Part shown: piece after piece, positions 34,991-44,950 of the stretch
Layout: every line of letters begins with the position of its first letter
How positions within the stretch are numbered: the stretch's first letter is position 1
NCBI GenBank assembly: GCA_029215795.1
Contig: JARDYH010000001.1
Location: 114,292,533-114,356,532, forward strand
Direction of reading: 5' to 3'
Origin: Anniella stebbinsi
Lineage: Eukaryota > Chordata > Lepidosauria > Squamata > Anniellidae
DNA: 64,000 nt
Notes under the pieces: model-generated
What the model was told of the DNA's origin: nothing
Database searches by the model: none
What the model saw: the letters and a program-made list of their open reading frames with translations, nothing else
Program-made: the position numbers and the translations under genes

Positions 34991-36052
34991 CTTTTAATCA
35001 TGCACCAAAGTCTCAAGTGGGCATGTCCCTGCATTAAAAGCCATTTTTATTTATACTCGCCAAGTCTCTGGTTCACAATTTGCTCTTTCATAACTCTTTT
35101 TAGGGGATCTCATTATTATTTCATCTGGCATTTCGAAAACCTCTTGAGTTAACTCCATTAAAATTAAAGGTGAACCACATCCTCCCTCCCAGGTTGGCAT
35201 ATGGTTTACATTTTTCTGTATCTCCTAAATTATCCTTTTTGTTATTGACAAGACTTTCAGGAAGCCATGGTAACTAAGGGCTATTTTTGAGTAGCTTTGA
35301 TGTGAGATGTTTCTTGTGCAAAAGAGAGAGAGAGAGAGAGAGGAAAGAATGAAGAAAAAAAATACCAGTTTACCATTATTGAGGAAATTGTACTGCCTCC
35401 TCCTTTGCCTTTGTGTTGGCTCTTCAGATAATTTAATTAACCACAGGGAGTTCACTTCCTTCTCTGTGTTATAATTCTATTTGTATATGTGTGAGTGTTC
35501 TGTAAAGGTCTAAGAATTAAAGCTCAATATAATTTATAAATGTATTTAATTTTAACATCGTTACAGTTTGCAAAAGTAGTAATATATAATAGGCAAGTCA
35601 ACTGATGCGTTTATGTATCTCTATGTTTTAGAGCAGCCTTGAAGAATTGCTCTCTGAAACAGTAAAAAGTGTCTGGGCCTGAGGTACTATTCCAAGCAGA
35701 CGTGACAGTGTAAATAAAATAAGCCAGAGGGTGAGGACAGGATATGAAAGTGTGATACTTCTCCACTTCCTCTGTCTAAGCAGAAGCTAAGAACTGGTAT
35801 TTACAAGAGTTGTTCTCTGATATAGCTTGAAGAGAAACATGGAAATCAAAGAGAAGAACAGAGGGTGGCTTATGAGGAGATTATAGTAGCTTGTACTTGT
35901 TGGGGGGAAAATAATCTGCTGGGATAATTACTGCAAAAGGTCTTTCCTTTATAAGGAAGGCCTCACTCTGTGATTCCTCTTCCCTATCAAGCCCTGTGTT
36001 ATGATATCTGTTACATTAGTTTTTATTAAGGCCAGTGGTGAAATAGAGAGCC
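34991..36052. other. Unassigned sequence
   Basis: Contains a short AG-rich run near 35322-35342. No gene recognised. Confidence 0.4.
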
Positions 36053-36334
36053 GATCTACACACTAGCTTTGTAACGTTTTATAAGGGTTACGAAAACTCT
36101 TTAGGCCACATGACGCACTCCCTTGAACGTTGTATACCCAAGGTTTTTTAAAACTCACTTCAGCTATATACAATGGGTTTTACTTTTAATAAATCATTTT
36201 AAGTAAAATAATGTGGCCTTCCTTACCATTTGTGATTTGTGGGGGCAGTGCTTCATTTACCAGCGCCCAAATGCTTAGCCGTTGATTGGTGGGGAAGAAA
36301 GAGGGGCTAAGAAGGAAGTGGGCGAGTGAACTAC

Positions 36335-36708
36335 TGAGAAGGAACTTGGACTTAACTGACCCCAGTCAGCTTGACCAAAGTGACTCCATTTTGATTAACC
36401 CCCCCCATTCTCTTTTCTCTTTGTTTTTCCTCATAAGTAGCTTCGATGCAGCTGTATGCAGGCAGTAGACAGCAACAGACCAGACCATATAAGGAAACAC
36501 CTAGGCTGCCATACCGTTGTGTTGCGCGCGCATCATCCTGTTGTGTGACATGCATATTTCCTGTTTGCTTGAAATGTATATCAGGTTGCTTCACCCATTA
36601 AGAGGGGTCAGTCTGTGGAATGATTCCAGGCTGTCATTTTGCTAGCAAATAAAGGCTGTCTGTTTGAAACTGCAACTTTGGATTGGACTCCGATTATTTA
36701 CTGTAACA
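36335..36708 (+). repeat. 5' LTR (374 bp)
   Basis: Begins TGAGAAGGAACTTGG and ends TTTACTGTAACA. A TATA-like CATATAA lies at 36486-36492 and AATAAA at 36648-36653, placing promoter and polyadenylation signals in the usual order. It differs from the 3' LTR by two substitutions (AAGAGGGG versus AAGGGGGG; GGAATGATT versus GGAACGATT) and one C in a homopolymer. Confidence 0.95.
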
Positions 36709-36711
36709 TTT

Positions 36712-36729
36712 TGGTGCGTTGGCCGGGAA
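36712..36729 (+). promoter_or_regulatory. Primer binding site, tRNA-Gly(UCC)
   Basis: TGGTGCGTTGGCCGGGAA starts three bases after the LTR. Its complement, TTCCCGGCCAACGCACCA, fits the 3' end of vertebrate tRNA-Gly with anticodon UCC as I know it, without mismatch. The GCC isoacceptor would have one mismatch. Confidence 0.85.
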
Positions 36730-37426
36730 ACATCCCTCACTGGGAGACCCGCCTGATAATCGGAGGACCCTACCAGGGAGATTTCCCCCGCTTCCGCTTG
36801 GTTCCCCGCGGCCCCCGGCCGGCCGTGGTCCTCCTTGGGAGCGTGCCTCCAGCCTTTAGCTGGTGCCCATACAGGTTCTGCGGCAGGTGCGGGGACAGTG
36901 CGGAACAAAAACGGACCGAGCGGAAGTTCAGTGCAGACACCCTACTGTCCGGCGCCGGAGCATCTGAACCAGGCAAGTGTAAGGGGAAACTTCCTACTCT
37001 GTTCTGTATCAGCCGACTCAGTAGAGTCGAAGGGGGGCTTGATCAACCCTCATAACTGTAAACGCGCGTTCTGTCTGTACTGACTGACTCAGGAGAGTCG
37101 AAGGGGGAGCCTGATCATCTCCCCGTAACGGTGAACTGTTTCTGTTTCTCTGAACTGGGAGGTCTGGGAGGACGGGTGTCGTCCTGGATGTCTGATGTGT
37201 GCATGACTGCCTGATTTCCATTGCTGACCGTTGGGCAGTCGCCCTGGGACACCTCTGGGTGTCTTGAATTTCCGGCAGCATGGGCTGGTAGTGAAGAGAC
37301 TGTATTCCTCTGTATCAGCCACCTGACTCCCCCAATCCCTATAGTCAGATGGTTCCCTGTCAACTTGACTGCCCTTCTGTGTACTGTCTGTCTGGTGGAT
37401 TATATTGTGCATTAGTCAGGAAAAGG
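36730..37426 (+). other. Proviral leader with a tandem repeat
   Basis: Non-coding leader between primer site and gag. GACTCAG(T/G)AGAGTCGAAGGGGG is repeated about 70 bp apart (near 37016 and 37086), each copy followed by TGATCA and GTAAAC/GTGAAC. AGGCAAGTGTAAG near 36971 could serve as a splice donor. Confidence 0.6.
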
Positions 37427-38530
37427 ATGGGGGGAGGTTCTTCAACTCCACTGAACCCTATGATTAAACATTTCAGCGAAGTTTTTGATCAGACTAAGTG
37501 CAATGTAGATGCCATAGAAACCAAGTGTTATTATGACTGGCCTGCTCTAGGACCCTTAGTAGACTGCCCCCCCCCCCAGGTACTTTCTCTGAGCCTTATA
37601 TTTCCCGAGTTTACAACCTGGCCATAATAAGGGGGGCCCCTCAGCCCAGAAGACATCCCATATGCAGAGAGATGGCTAAGAGTAGCTAAACATCCCCCTC
37701 CGTGAACTGAAGAAAGTTGGCAGAAAATGCAGCTCTTATTATGATGAACCAAGTAAAAAAGACCCCAAGACGCAAGGCTCCTGTGACTGCCACCTCCTGA
37801 TGTCCCAGACGTCCCTAGGTCCGGACTAGACATCCCGGCTCCCTCTCCGATGTCCCAAGACTCCACTGCCCAGCCATCAGCCGTCACCTCTGCACCTGTA
37901 GACCCCACTTCTTTGTTTGATGTGAGAGTCGAGAAACTGACCCGCCTGTTAGAAACAACCAATCCCGAAAATTCCGGACCCCACCACTCTGGCCGGCTCC
38001 ACCTTAGAAATTTAGCCGCTAACACAGCTGAAACGAAAATTCTCCCTGTCCGTGAGAGTCCAACGTACCAGACCGTCACTACCTACGTCCCCTCTCCTCC
38101 TGAATTACTGAACTGAACTGCCTGAACTGAACTGAATTCCTGAACTGAACTGAATTCCTGAATTCCTGAACTGAACTGCCTGAACTGAACTGAACTGCCT
38201 GAACTGAACTGAATTCCTGAACTGAACTGAATTCCTGAACTCCTGAACTGAATTCCTGAACTGAACTGAATTCCTGAACTCCTGAATTGAACTGAGCTCC
38301 TGAACTCCTGAATTGAATTGAACTGAGCTCCTGAACTCCTGAATTGAATTGAACTGAACTCCTGAACTCCTGAACTGGAAGAACCACGGACCCTCCTATG
38401 AAGAAAAGCCTGAGAAGTTTGTAGACATGATTGAGGATGTAATAACTGCCCATGATCCAACCTGGACTGACATTCAACAACTCATGGGTTATTTCCTGAC
38501 TTCCGAACAAAGACTAGTATTGCAATATGT
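37427..38530 (+). pseudogene. gag: Defective gag (matrix start and capsid fragment)
   Basis: An ATG at 37427 opens a frame starting MGGGSSTPLNPMIKHF, with Gly at position 2 as needed for N-myristoylation, a matrix hallmark. The frame stops at 37627 after a poly-C tract. A capsid-like segment follows at about 38375-38525 (YEEKPEKFVDMIEDV, then HDPTWTDIQQLMGYFLTSEQR), recognisable as the C-terminal capsid region of gammaretroviral gag. Between them a 270-bp simple tandem repeat (38100-38376) occupies the place of matrix-capsid sequence. No nucleocapsid zinc knuckle is present; the sequence passes directly into the RT connection region near 38530. Structural function is lost. Confidence 0.85.
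38100..38376. repeat. CTGAA-based minisatellite inside gag
   Basis: Variants of CTGAACTGAACTGAATTC and CTGAACTC run for about 275 bp. Plus-strand frames are full of TGA stops while two minus-strand frames stay open by composition. It looks like local slippage expansion within the provirus. Confidence 0.9.
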
Positions 38531-40370
38531 AGCTGGATCATGGACTTTACTGCCTTAACCCAATCTCTGTATAATTTTCTGAAAAGTAATCAGTCAGAGT
38601 TTTGTCCCAAATGTGAACTGAAGAAGCCCTCTCAAGCCTCCGAGATTTGAAGACTGCCCTGACCAGCCCACCAGCCCTGGCCCTACCAGACATTTCCAAG
38701 CCTTTCCACTTGTATGTATCTGAGCAAGAAAGGGACTGCCGTCGGAGTCCTAACTCAGCACACAGGCTCCTGGAACCGCCCCGTCGCCTATCTGAGCAAG
38801 AATACTGATCCCATCAGTCGTGGATGGCCCGGCTGTCTCCGTTGTATCGCTGCTGCATGCCTACTCCTGACCATAAAGCTCACATATGGCCAAACCATTG
38901 AAGTGACTGCCTCCCATTCAATGAAAGCGCTGCTTGAAACTCATGGGCCTAGATAGATGACCAATTCCCGACTCGTAAAGTACCGTGCCTTGCTGTGTGA
39001 AAATCCAAATGTACATGTGAAAGACTGTGACACTCTGAACCCTGCCACCTTAATGCCTCTGCCTGAAAACCCTGTCCATGATTGCCAGGAGATTATAGAA
39101 ACCGTGCATTCCAGTCAATCTGATCTTAAAGACACTCTAATTCCTGAGGGCGTCGTCCTGTTTACAGATAGAAGCAGTTTTGTCCGAAATGGAACCAGAT
39201 ACTCTGACTACGCAGTAGTCACTGAAAATGAGATTCTACTGGCAGAGTCCCTGCCCCAGGCACGTCTGCCCAGAAAGCAGAACTAGTAGCGCTTATAGCC
39301 GCCCTAGAATGAGCAAAAGAGAAGAAAGTCACCATCTACACTGATTCTAAATATGCATACCTGACTCTCCAAGTCCACGAGGCGCTATACCGAGAGCGAG
39401 GATTCTTGACTGCTGAGGGAAAAGACATTGCCCATTCTACAGAAATTCAGAAGCTCCTCCAAGCTGTTTGAAAACCAGCGAAAGAAGCCGTTATCCACTG
39501 CAGAGCGCACACGGGAAGCCCGGAGAAACCAAAAAGCAAATCAAGCCGTCAAAGAAGCTGCAGCGAAGCCTCTGCCCTGTTTCCTGTCAGCGTTAAGTTA
39601 TCACGCTGTCACCACTTCCTTCCACCAGAGATGTGCCTTACACTGAAGAAAAAAAAAAAAAAAAAGAGAAGCACTCAGCCAGAATTACAGTCAGCAGCGA
39701 GGTTTCTATGTCCTCCCGGATGGCCGAATCTGGGTGCCCAAGAGCCTAGCCAGGACATCTGCTTTCCATATGCATCACCAATGCCATTTAGGCAAGGAAG
39801 CCCTCCGTCATCTCATCAAGAAAACCATGTACATTGATAAGCGGGCCAGCCTCTGTGCAGACGTTTCCACAAGATGTATCATATGTGCAGCTGTCCCTTC
39901 CAAGTTGTTCAACTAGATTTCACACACATGCCACCAGCTGCTGGTTACAAGCTCCTCCTAGTTGCCATTTGCACTTTCTCTGAGTGGGTAGAAGCCTGGC
40001 CTGTAAAAGCAGAAAGCTCAAAAGAAGTGACAAAGCACTTATTAGAAGATCTGATACCTCGCTATGGGATGCCCAGACAAATAAACAGTGACAACAGAGC
40101 AGCCTTCCAAGCAGAGGTCAAGCTACATTGTTCGTGGAGACCCCAGAGCAGTAGAGCAGTAGAAAGAGCCAATCAGACTATCAAATTGCACCTACGTAAA
40201 CTCTGCGCAGAAACCAGGGCGAAATAGATGCCCATGCTGCCCGTTGCCTTGCTCCATATGCGCTGCACACCAAGGACTAATGGACTAACCCCTTATGAAC
40301 TGATGTATTAAGCCTGGGGACCAAGTATATGTCAAAAGCTATAAGGAAGACCTTTTAAGAAAAACTTGGG
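38531..40370 (+). pseudogene. pol: Defective pol (RT connection, RNase H, integrase)
   Basis: Protease and the RT catalytic core are missing; similarity begins in the RT thumb/connection (near 38545-38956, VAYLSKNTDPISRGWPGC). RNase H follows: one frame from 38957 contains FTDRSSFVRNG, retaining the first catalytic Asp but with Arg where Gly is usual, then after a stop VTIYTDSKYA with a further catalytic Asp. Integrase starts with a zinc-binding region (HMHHQCHLGKEALRHLI ... CIIC) near 39760-39890, then the core with QLDFT, NSDNRAAF and AVERANQT, which carry the D, D and E of the DDE triad. The spacing between the last two is short, suggesting a ~20-residue loss. Stops and frame changes are frequent, and an A18 run near 39650 separates RNase H from integrase. 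Not functional. Confidence 0.9.
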
Positions 40371-40589
40371 ATGGCCCCTCCACAGTTTTACTGACTACCC
40401 CTACTGCCTTAAAAGTTGAAAGAAACCCTATCTGGATCCATTGGAGCCGTGTGAAAGCAGCAGCCACTACAGACCAATGGCAAGTTGCCAAGCAACACCG
40501 ACTGAACATGACGCTGAAGAAATTGCCTATGTCGCTGGACGCGACGGGAGAAGCCTCCCCAGGGCCGGTGCCCGAGGGAGCGAAGTGAC

Positions 40590-42149
40590 TGGGGGCGCTG
40601 CATCCCTTCCCATCCCGGATAGAGGAAGTGGACACCGCCCGAAGACTCCTGAAAGACTTTCAGTATTAATACTCCTATTAATCCTTGCCCCTATCTCAAG
40701 TGATGTCACTCCCTGTCAGTCATGTATTAAGACTGTCAAAATGCATAACCAGATCAAACAGATGCTCATTTACAAGACAGTGCCATCACCTGTTCCAACC
40801 CGAAAGAGGCCCCTGCCCAGTAGAGTCTCAAGGTCAGAGACTCCAATAGACAGGAGACAGTACTACAATGAAAGTCCCTATTAGAATTGTGTATGATGGG
40901 CCACGTGAGAAAAAGAACACGAGAGAATCCACATGCCAGCCTCACCAAAGCTCCAGTCCTGAGTTCCTGCACCGCCCAGAGATGTGATTTAGTAAATTTT
41001 CACCTTTGCTGAGACTGTTGTTAGCTCCCTCAATGTCAGTAACTGTTATGTATGCGGAGGTACCCTATTGGGGGACCAGTAGCCATGAGAGGCAGCTGAA
41101 TTAAATGTCAGCCAGCCTTATAACGAGACCAAGGATCCGAATCCTCACAGCCAGTAGATGTTAAAGGACACCGTTGTGGGTCCGTGGTGCCTTCAGCGCC
41201 TACACCCATCAGTCCCTAAGATTAGAGAGACCCCCTGTGAGTCACTCACCACCCTGAATAGCTCCGAAGTATCCTACTGGCCAAACCAGTCCGCAATCCC
41301 CAACAATCAGTTGTGGCCAGCGAGTCTCCAGTCCCGAATAAACACCACCCAAAGCCAGAGCTCCGGCAATTGACCGCCCCCAAGGGATTGTATTAGATCT
41401 GCGGACAGTATGCTTATTCTGAACTCCCTGAGCCCTGGGCAGGCACTTGCACTCTAGGTAAGATCCGCCCATCTTTCTTTCTGATTCCCTTGTCAGACGG
41501 TGTGCGCCTGGGTCACCCAGCGTACAACAAACGCAGCATATCCCCGAATGTTAAAATTGGAGACTGGAAAGATGATGAGTGGCCCCCTGAGAAGATTGTT
41601 CAGTATTATGGCCCTGCCACCTGGGCACAAGACGGTATGTCAGGGTACAGGACCCCCATTTATATGTTTAATAGAATTATACGCTTGCAAGCAGTGCTAG
41701 AATTAATAACCAATGAAACTGCAAGAGCATTGGTGTATCAGAATCGCTTAGCTCTTGATTACCTGCTTGCTACTGAAGGCGGTGTGTGTGAGAAATTTAA
41801 TCTTACTAATTGTTGCCTGCATATTGATGATAATAGAAAAGTTATTGAGGAAATCACCAGTAAAATGATTAAGCTTGCTCATGTTCCTGTGCAAACCTGG
41901 AAAGGATTTGGATGGGCACAAGGACTGGGATCCTGGTTCACATGGGTAGGAGAGCTAAAAGAGATTATAGCGATAGTCATTGTAGGACTCTTGGTTTGTA
42001 TCCTCTTGCCTTATTTAATGCCTCTATTGTTACAGAGCTTTCGCGGAATGGCTGAGCAGATAGCAGACCGGCGCACAGCTGTCCACCTAATGGCTTTGCG
42101 CGACTACCACCCTGTACCTATGGCAGATGAAGATAGTGAGACTCCTTAG
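40590..42149 (+). pseudogene. env: Defective env; surface part decayed, TM part open
   Basis: A hydrophobic stretch LSVLILLLILAPISS (40657-40701) followed by CQSC looks like an env signal peptide, in a frame that overlaps the end of integrase as in related viruses. The frame stops at 40884, and the surface-subunit region to ~41489 has no long frame. From 41490 an open frame of 219 codons runs to the stop at 42149: a short surface C-terminal remnant, a heptad-like helix ([16 protein letters not shown]), a Cys-x7-Cys-Cys cluster ([10 protein letters not shown]), an extracellular stalk, a transmembrane segment ([19 protein letters not shown]) and a cytoplasmic tail. No basic cleavage site or hydrophobic fusion peptide is visible before the heptad region, so fusion function is not expected. 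Usual gammaretroviral spacing is Cys-x6-Cys-Cys; this one has one more residue. Confidence 0.88.
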
Positions 42150-42168
42150 TAAATAACTAAGGAGTCTC
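42138..42168 (+). other. Perfect 12-bp hairpin over the env stop codon
   Basis: GAGACTCCTTAG (42138-42149) is exactly complementary to CTAAGGAGTCTC (42157-42168), with a 7-nt loop. The env TAG is the last triplet of the left arm, and the polypurine tract follows immediately. Confidence 0.92.
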
Positions 42169-42179
42169 AAAGGGGGGAA
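42169..42179 (+). promoter_or_regulatory. Polypurine tract
   Basis: AAAGGGGGGAA directly before the 3' LTR TG, the expected plus-strand priming site. Confidence 0.88.
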
Positions 42180-42552
42180 TGAGAAGGAACTTGGACTTAA
42201 CTGACCCCAGTCAGCTTGACCAAAGTGACTCCATTTTGATTAACCCCCCCATTCTCTTTTCTCTTTGTTTTTCCTCATAAGTAGCTTCGATGCAGCTGTA
42301 TGCAGGCAGTAGACAGCAACAGACCAGACCATATAAGGAAACACCTAGGCTGCCATACCGTTGTGTTGCGCGCGCATCATCCTGTTGTGTGACATGCATA
42401 TTTCCTGTTTGCTTGAAATGTATATCAGGTTGCTTCACCCATTAAGGGGGGTCAGTCTGTGGAACGATTCCAGGCTGTCATTTTGCTAGCAAATAAAGGC
42501 TGTCTGTTTGAAACTGCAACTTTGGATTGGACTCCGATTATTTACTGTAACA
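42180..42552 (+). repeat. 3' LTR (373 bp)
   Basis: Collinear with the 5' LTR, with the same TG/CA ends, TATA-like box and AATAAA; two substitutions and one homopolymer indel distinguish them. Confidence 0.95.
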
Positions 42553-42855
42553 CTACAAGACCCACAATGCTTAGCCCTATACTCATTGAAAGTTAGGGAA
42601 TGAAAGGGGAACTAAGGTGGAAGTGGGAGAGTGAACTACAGCACCCACAATGCCTTGCCCTAAACTCACTGTAAAAACGAAACAGAAGGAGACGGACAGA
42701 AGGGTGTGTGAGACCGCACACACCGCTTTGAAGACTGAAGAATTTTTCTCCTGTAACGTGAGTAATCCTTAATGTGGCCTAAGACGTTTTGGAACGCAAC
42801 TATTTGGAACATTTTAAAATACTATTTAAAATGTTCCAAGGTACTGTGTAGAGAC

Positions 42856-43494
42856 ACTCAGACCTCCATCACACCTAGCCCACCCCCTCCTGGTTTGCCT
42901 CCACTTTTTTTTTTTTTTTTACCTCTGATGCAAAAGCGCGGTAAGCTTATGATCCCTTTCACCTGAATAGCTGCTCTTTCGCTCCTTGGCTCTTTGGCTC
43001 CACTCCACTCCTCCCCTCCCCTCCCCTCCCCTTCTCTTTCTCCATCCAGTCAGGTCGTGGCAGATGAGTACTTCAACCAGACCACCTTTCTCCCCATCCC
43101 AAAATGGAACGACCCTTTAGTCTGGCTCTTTGGGGGCATTGAGGGAGTACAGTCCTGTCTCTGCAGAGGTTCAGGCCTTGTATGATTTTTTAAAAAACTG
43201 CTTATGAGCCTGGGATGCAAGGTTTGCGTTTTATATTGAGGTTTGGAGCTGGCTGTTGGGAGAGATCACTTTTCCCTGCCAGGACTTGATGCAATCCCTT
43301 CAAGCCCCAGTTCCTTTAAAACCACACTGAGGCCTAGGGCGCATTAAATGCGCTTAGGGGAAATAATCCAGACTTTTAGCATTCTAGGAAAGGCTGGGGA
43401 AGAGATGGGGCATCAGCAGGACAGGCATGGCATCATGTGAGTCCCATGCTGCAAATCTGTACACCAGGCATGGCGAGAGTGCACTAAATCGGTG
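42856..43494 (-). repeat. ~600-bp dispersed repeat R1, copy 2 (inverted)
   Basis: Reverse-complement counterpart of 30476-31081. It begins directly after the end of the split palindromic element. A longer T run (about 16) marks the site of the A run in copy 1. Confidence 0.8.
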
Positions 43495-43554
43495 GTGTGA
43501 TGGAGCTCTTAAAGCACTAAGGCTTAATTCACACTCTGAAGGGACTACAGTGTA

Positions 43555-43874
43555 TAGGTTGACCATATGAAAAGGAGGACAGGGCTCCTGTAACTTTAAC
43601 AGTTGCAGAGAAAAGGGGATGTCAGCCGACATCATTTGTATGCAATTAGTACCTGGTGAAATTCCCTCTTCATCACAATAATTAAAGTTGCAGGCACTAT
43701 ACTAGAGTGACCAGATACAAAAGAGGGCAGGGCTCCTGCAGCTTTAACTGTTGTAATGAAGAGGGAATTTCACCAGGTACGAATTGCATACAAATGATGC
43801 CGGCTGAAATTCCCCTTTCTCTGCAACTGTTAAAGTTACAGGAGCCCTGTCCTCCTTTTCATATGGTTACCCTA
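43555..43874. mobile_element. hAT-like MITE family B, copy 2
   Basis: TAGGTTGACCATATGAAAAG to CATATGGTTACCCTA, a full-length foldback with inner CTTTAACAGTTGCAGAGAAA / CTCTGCAACTGTTAAAG and AATTCCCTCTTCATCACAAT / TAATGAAGAGGGAATT pairs, centred near 43710. Target duplication not clear. Confidence 0.85.
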
Positions 43875-43967
43875 GACAGGGAATTGGCTGACCCATTTGT
43901 TTAAATCCTGGTCTGTCCCAATCACATATAAAGTGGATCTGATTTTTAGAGCAGAAGGGATGCTTTG

Positions 43968-44190
43968 ATTCATTTATTATTTATTTATGAAATCATTTTG
44001 GAGTCAGGTTTTGCCCCTCGCCTTCAAAGGCCCGCAAGGTGGCTTTCAATGTAAAACTATTTTAAAAAATCAAAACTTTAAAATGATATTATAACACAGC
44101 AACTGAAGAATATGAGAAAAAAAATCTTTTAAAAACAGAAGAAAATTAAAACATTTAAAATAACTCAAGAGCCATGTGGGGGGGAAAAAG
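43968..44190 (-). repeat. Retroposon 3' end with (ATTT)-type tail
   Basis: ATTTATTATTTATTTATGAA followed by CCCGCAAGGTGGCTTTCAAT, a diverged relative of the ends at 14726 and 33736. Confidence 0.5.
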
Positions 44191-44904
44191 GTTTAATAGC
44201 CCATCTAAAAGTAAGCAAAGAAGGGGCCAGTCTAACCAAGATGAAACTTGACCACTTTGTGAAAGGAATAACAGTTCCTTAATAGAAAATGGATGCCGAA
44301 TAAAAATGCAAAGGAAACTCAGAGATCTCTTCAGCCCACGGAGCTGGCAACTCCCAAACAGCTGGCATTTGCTGGGGCCCTAAATCAACAACAAATAGAG
44401 ATTGTTTCTAGAAACCAAGTTTTCCAGGTTGGCATGCATGTTCCCCCTGGAGCAAAGCCAAATTTGTTAGGCCTCAGCTCAATCTTTTATACCCTTTTCT
44501 GATACTTTGTACATGCTTGAAACATCACAGGCAGGTAAATGAATTACCTTTCCCTGTGACTAATAGATTCCAGTGCTCCAACACAGGGTTAGGGGTGGGA
44601 GTGGATCTCAAATTTCCTCAGTGTGATAGAAAAGTAAAGCAAACAGATGAAATTAGGTAGCTCTTAACATGAGGATTACACCCTTATCAGCACCAGACAG
44701 CTACAAATTGTATGGGTGCCTGACCAATTTCTCAATGCAAGAAGCCTACAGAGTTGCCCAATATAACTGGGACCTACTCTAAGAAACAAGAAAACTGCCC
44801 TTTAAACAGGCCGCTATAATTTAATAAAAAGCATATAGGACAACTTTGTAAGTCCAACACCTGGTCTGACTCCTCACCATTTCTTCTGGTGCCAACCTTG
44901 CTAC

Positions 44905-44906
<2 letters not shown>
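44191..44906. other. Unassigned sequence
   Basis: No gene or repeat recognised. Confidence 0.4.

Positions 44907-44948
<42 letters not shown>
44907..44948. repeat. (ATT)n microsatellite, possible LINE tail
   Basis: About 14 ATT units. On the minus strand they follow the LINE at 44990-46850, so they may be its TAA-type 3' tail. Confidence 0.8.

Positions 44949-44950
<2 letters not shown>

Larger units (their letters stand above)
36331..42556 (+). mobile_element. Gammaretrovirus-like provirus with CTAC target duplication
   Basis: Two LTRs (36335-36708, 42180-42552) bracket a 5.5-kb interior in plus orientation: primer site, leader, gag start, a gag-pol deletion, RNase H, integrase, env and polypurine tract. 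CTAC precedes and follows the element. Four-bp duplications, TG...CA LTR ends and the order and type of coding motifs fit gammaretrovirus-like elements. The coding region is disrupted by many stops and frameshifts, and by loss of nucleocapsid, protease and most of reverse transcriptase, so it is defective. Total ~6.2 kb against roughly 8-9 kb for complete relatives. Confidence 0.93.
36053..42862. mobile_element. Palindromic element split by the provirus
   Basis: Left arm 36053-36120 (GCCGATCTACACACTAGC, GTAACG, TTTAGGCCACATGACGC) corresponds to the reverse complement of about 42770-42862 (GTGTCTCTACACAGTACCTT, GGAACA, CTTAGGCCACATT). The intervening host part also holds a ~85-bp tandem repeat: 36259-36334, 42557-42640, and a partial unit at 42641-42672, sharing ATGCTTAGCC, GGAAGTGGG and GAGTGAACTAC. 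The provirus 36335-42552 lies at a unit junction. Confidence 0.55.

Noticed and set aside
36639..37055. 138-codon frame from the LTR into the leader
   Set aside because: Crosses the LTR end and the primer binding site, where no viral protein is encoded.
38079..38510. Two long overlapping antisense frames rich in Ser-Val-Gln-Phe
   Set aside because: Both arise from the CTGAA minisatellite, whose complement lacks stop codons. Two frames open at once indicates composition, not coding.
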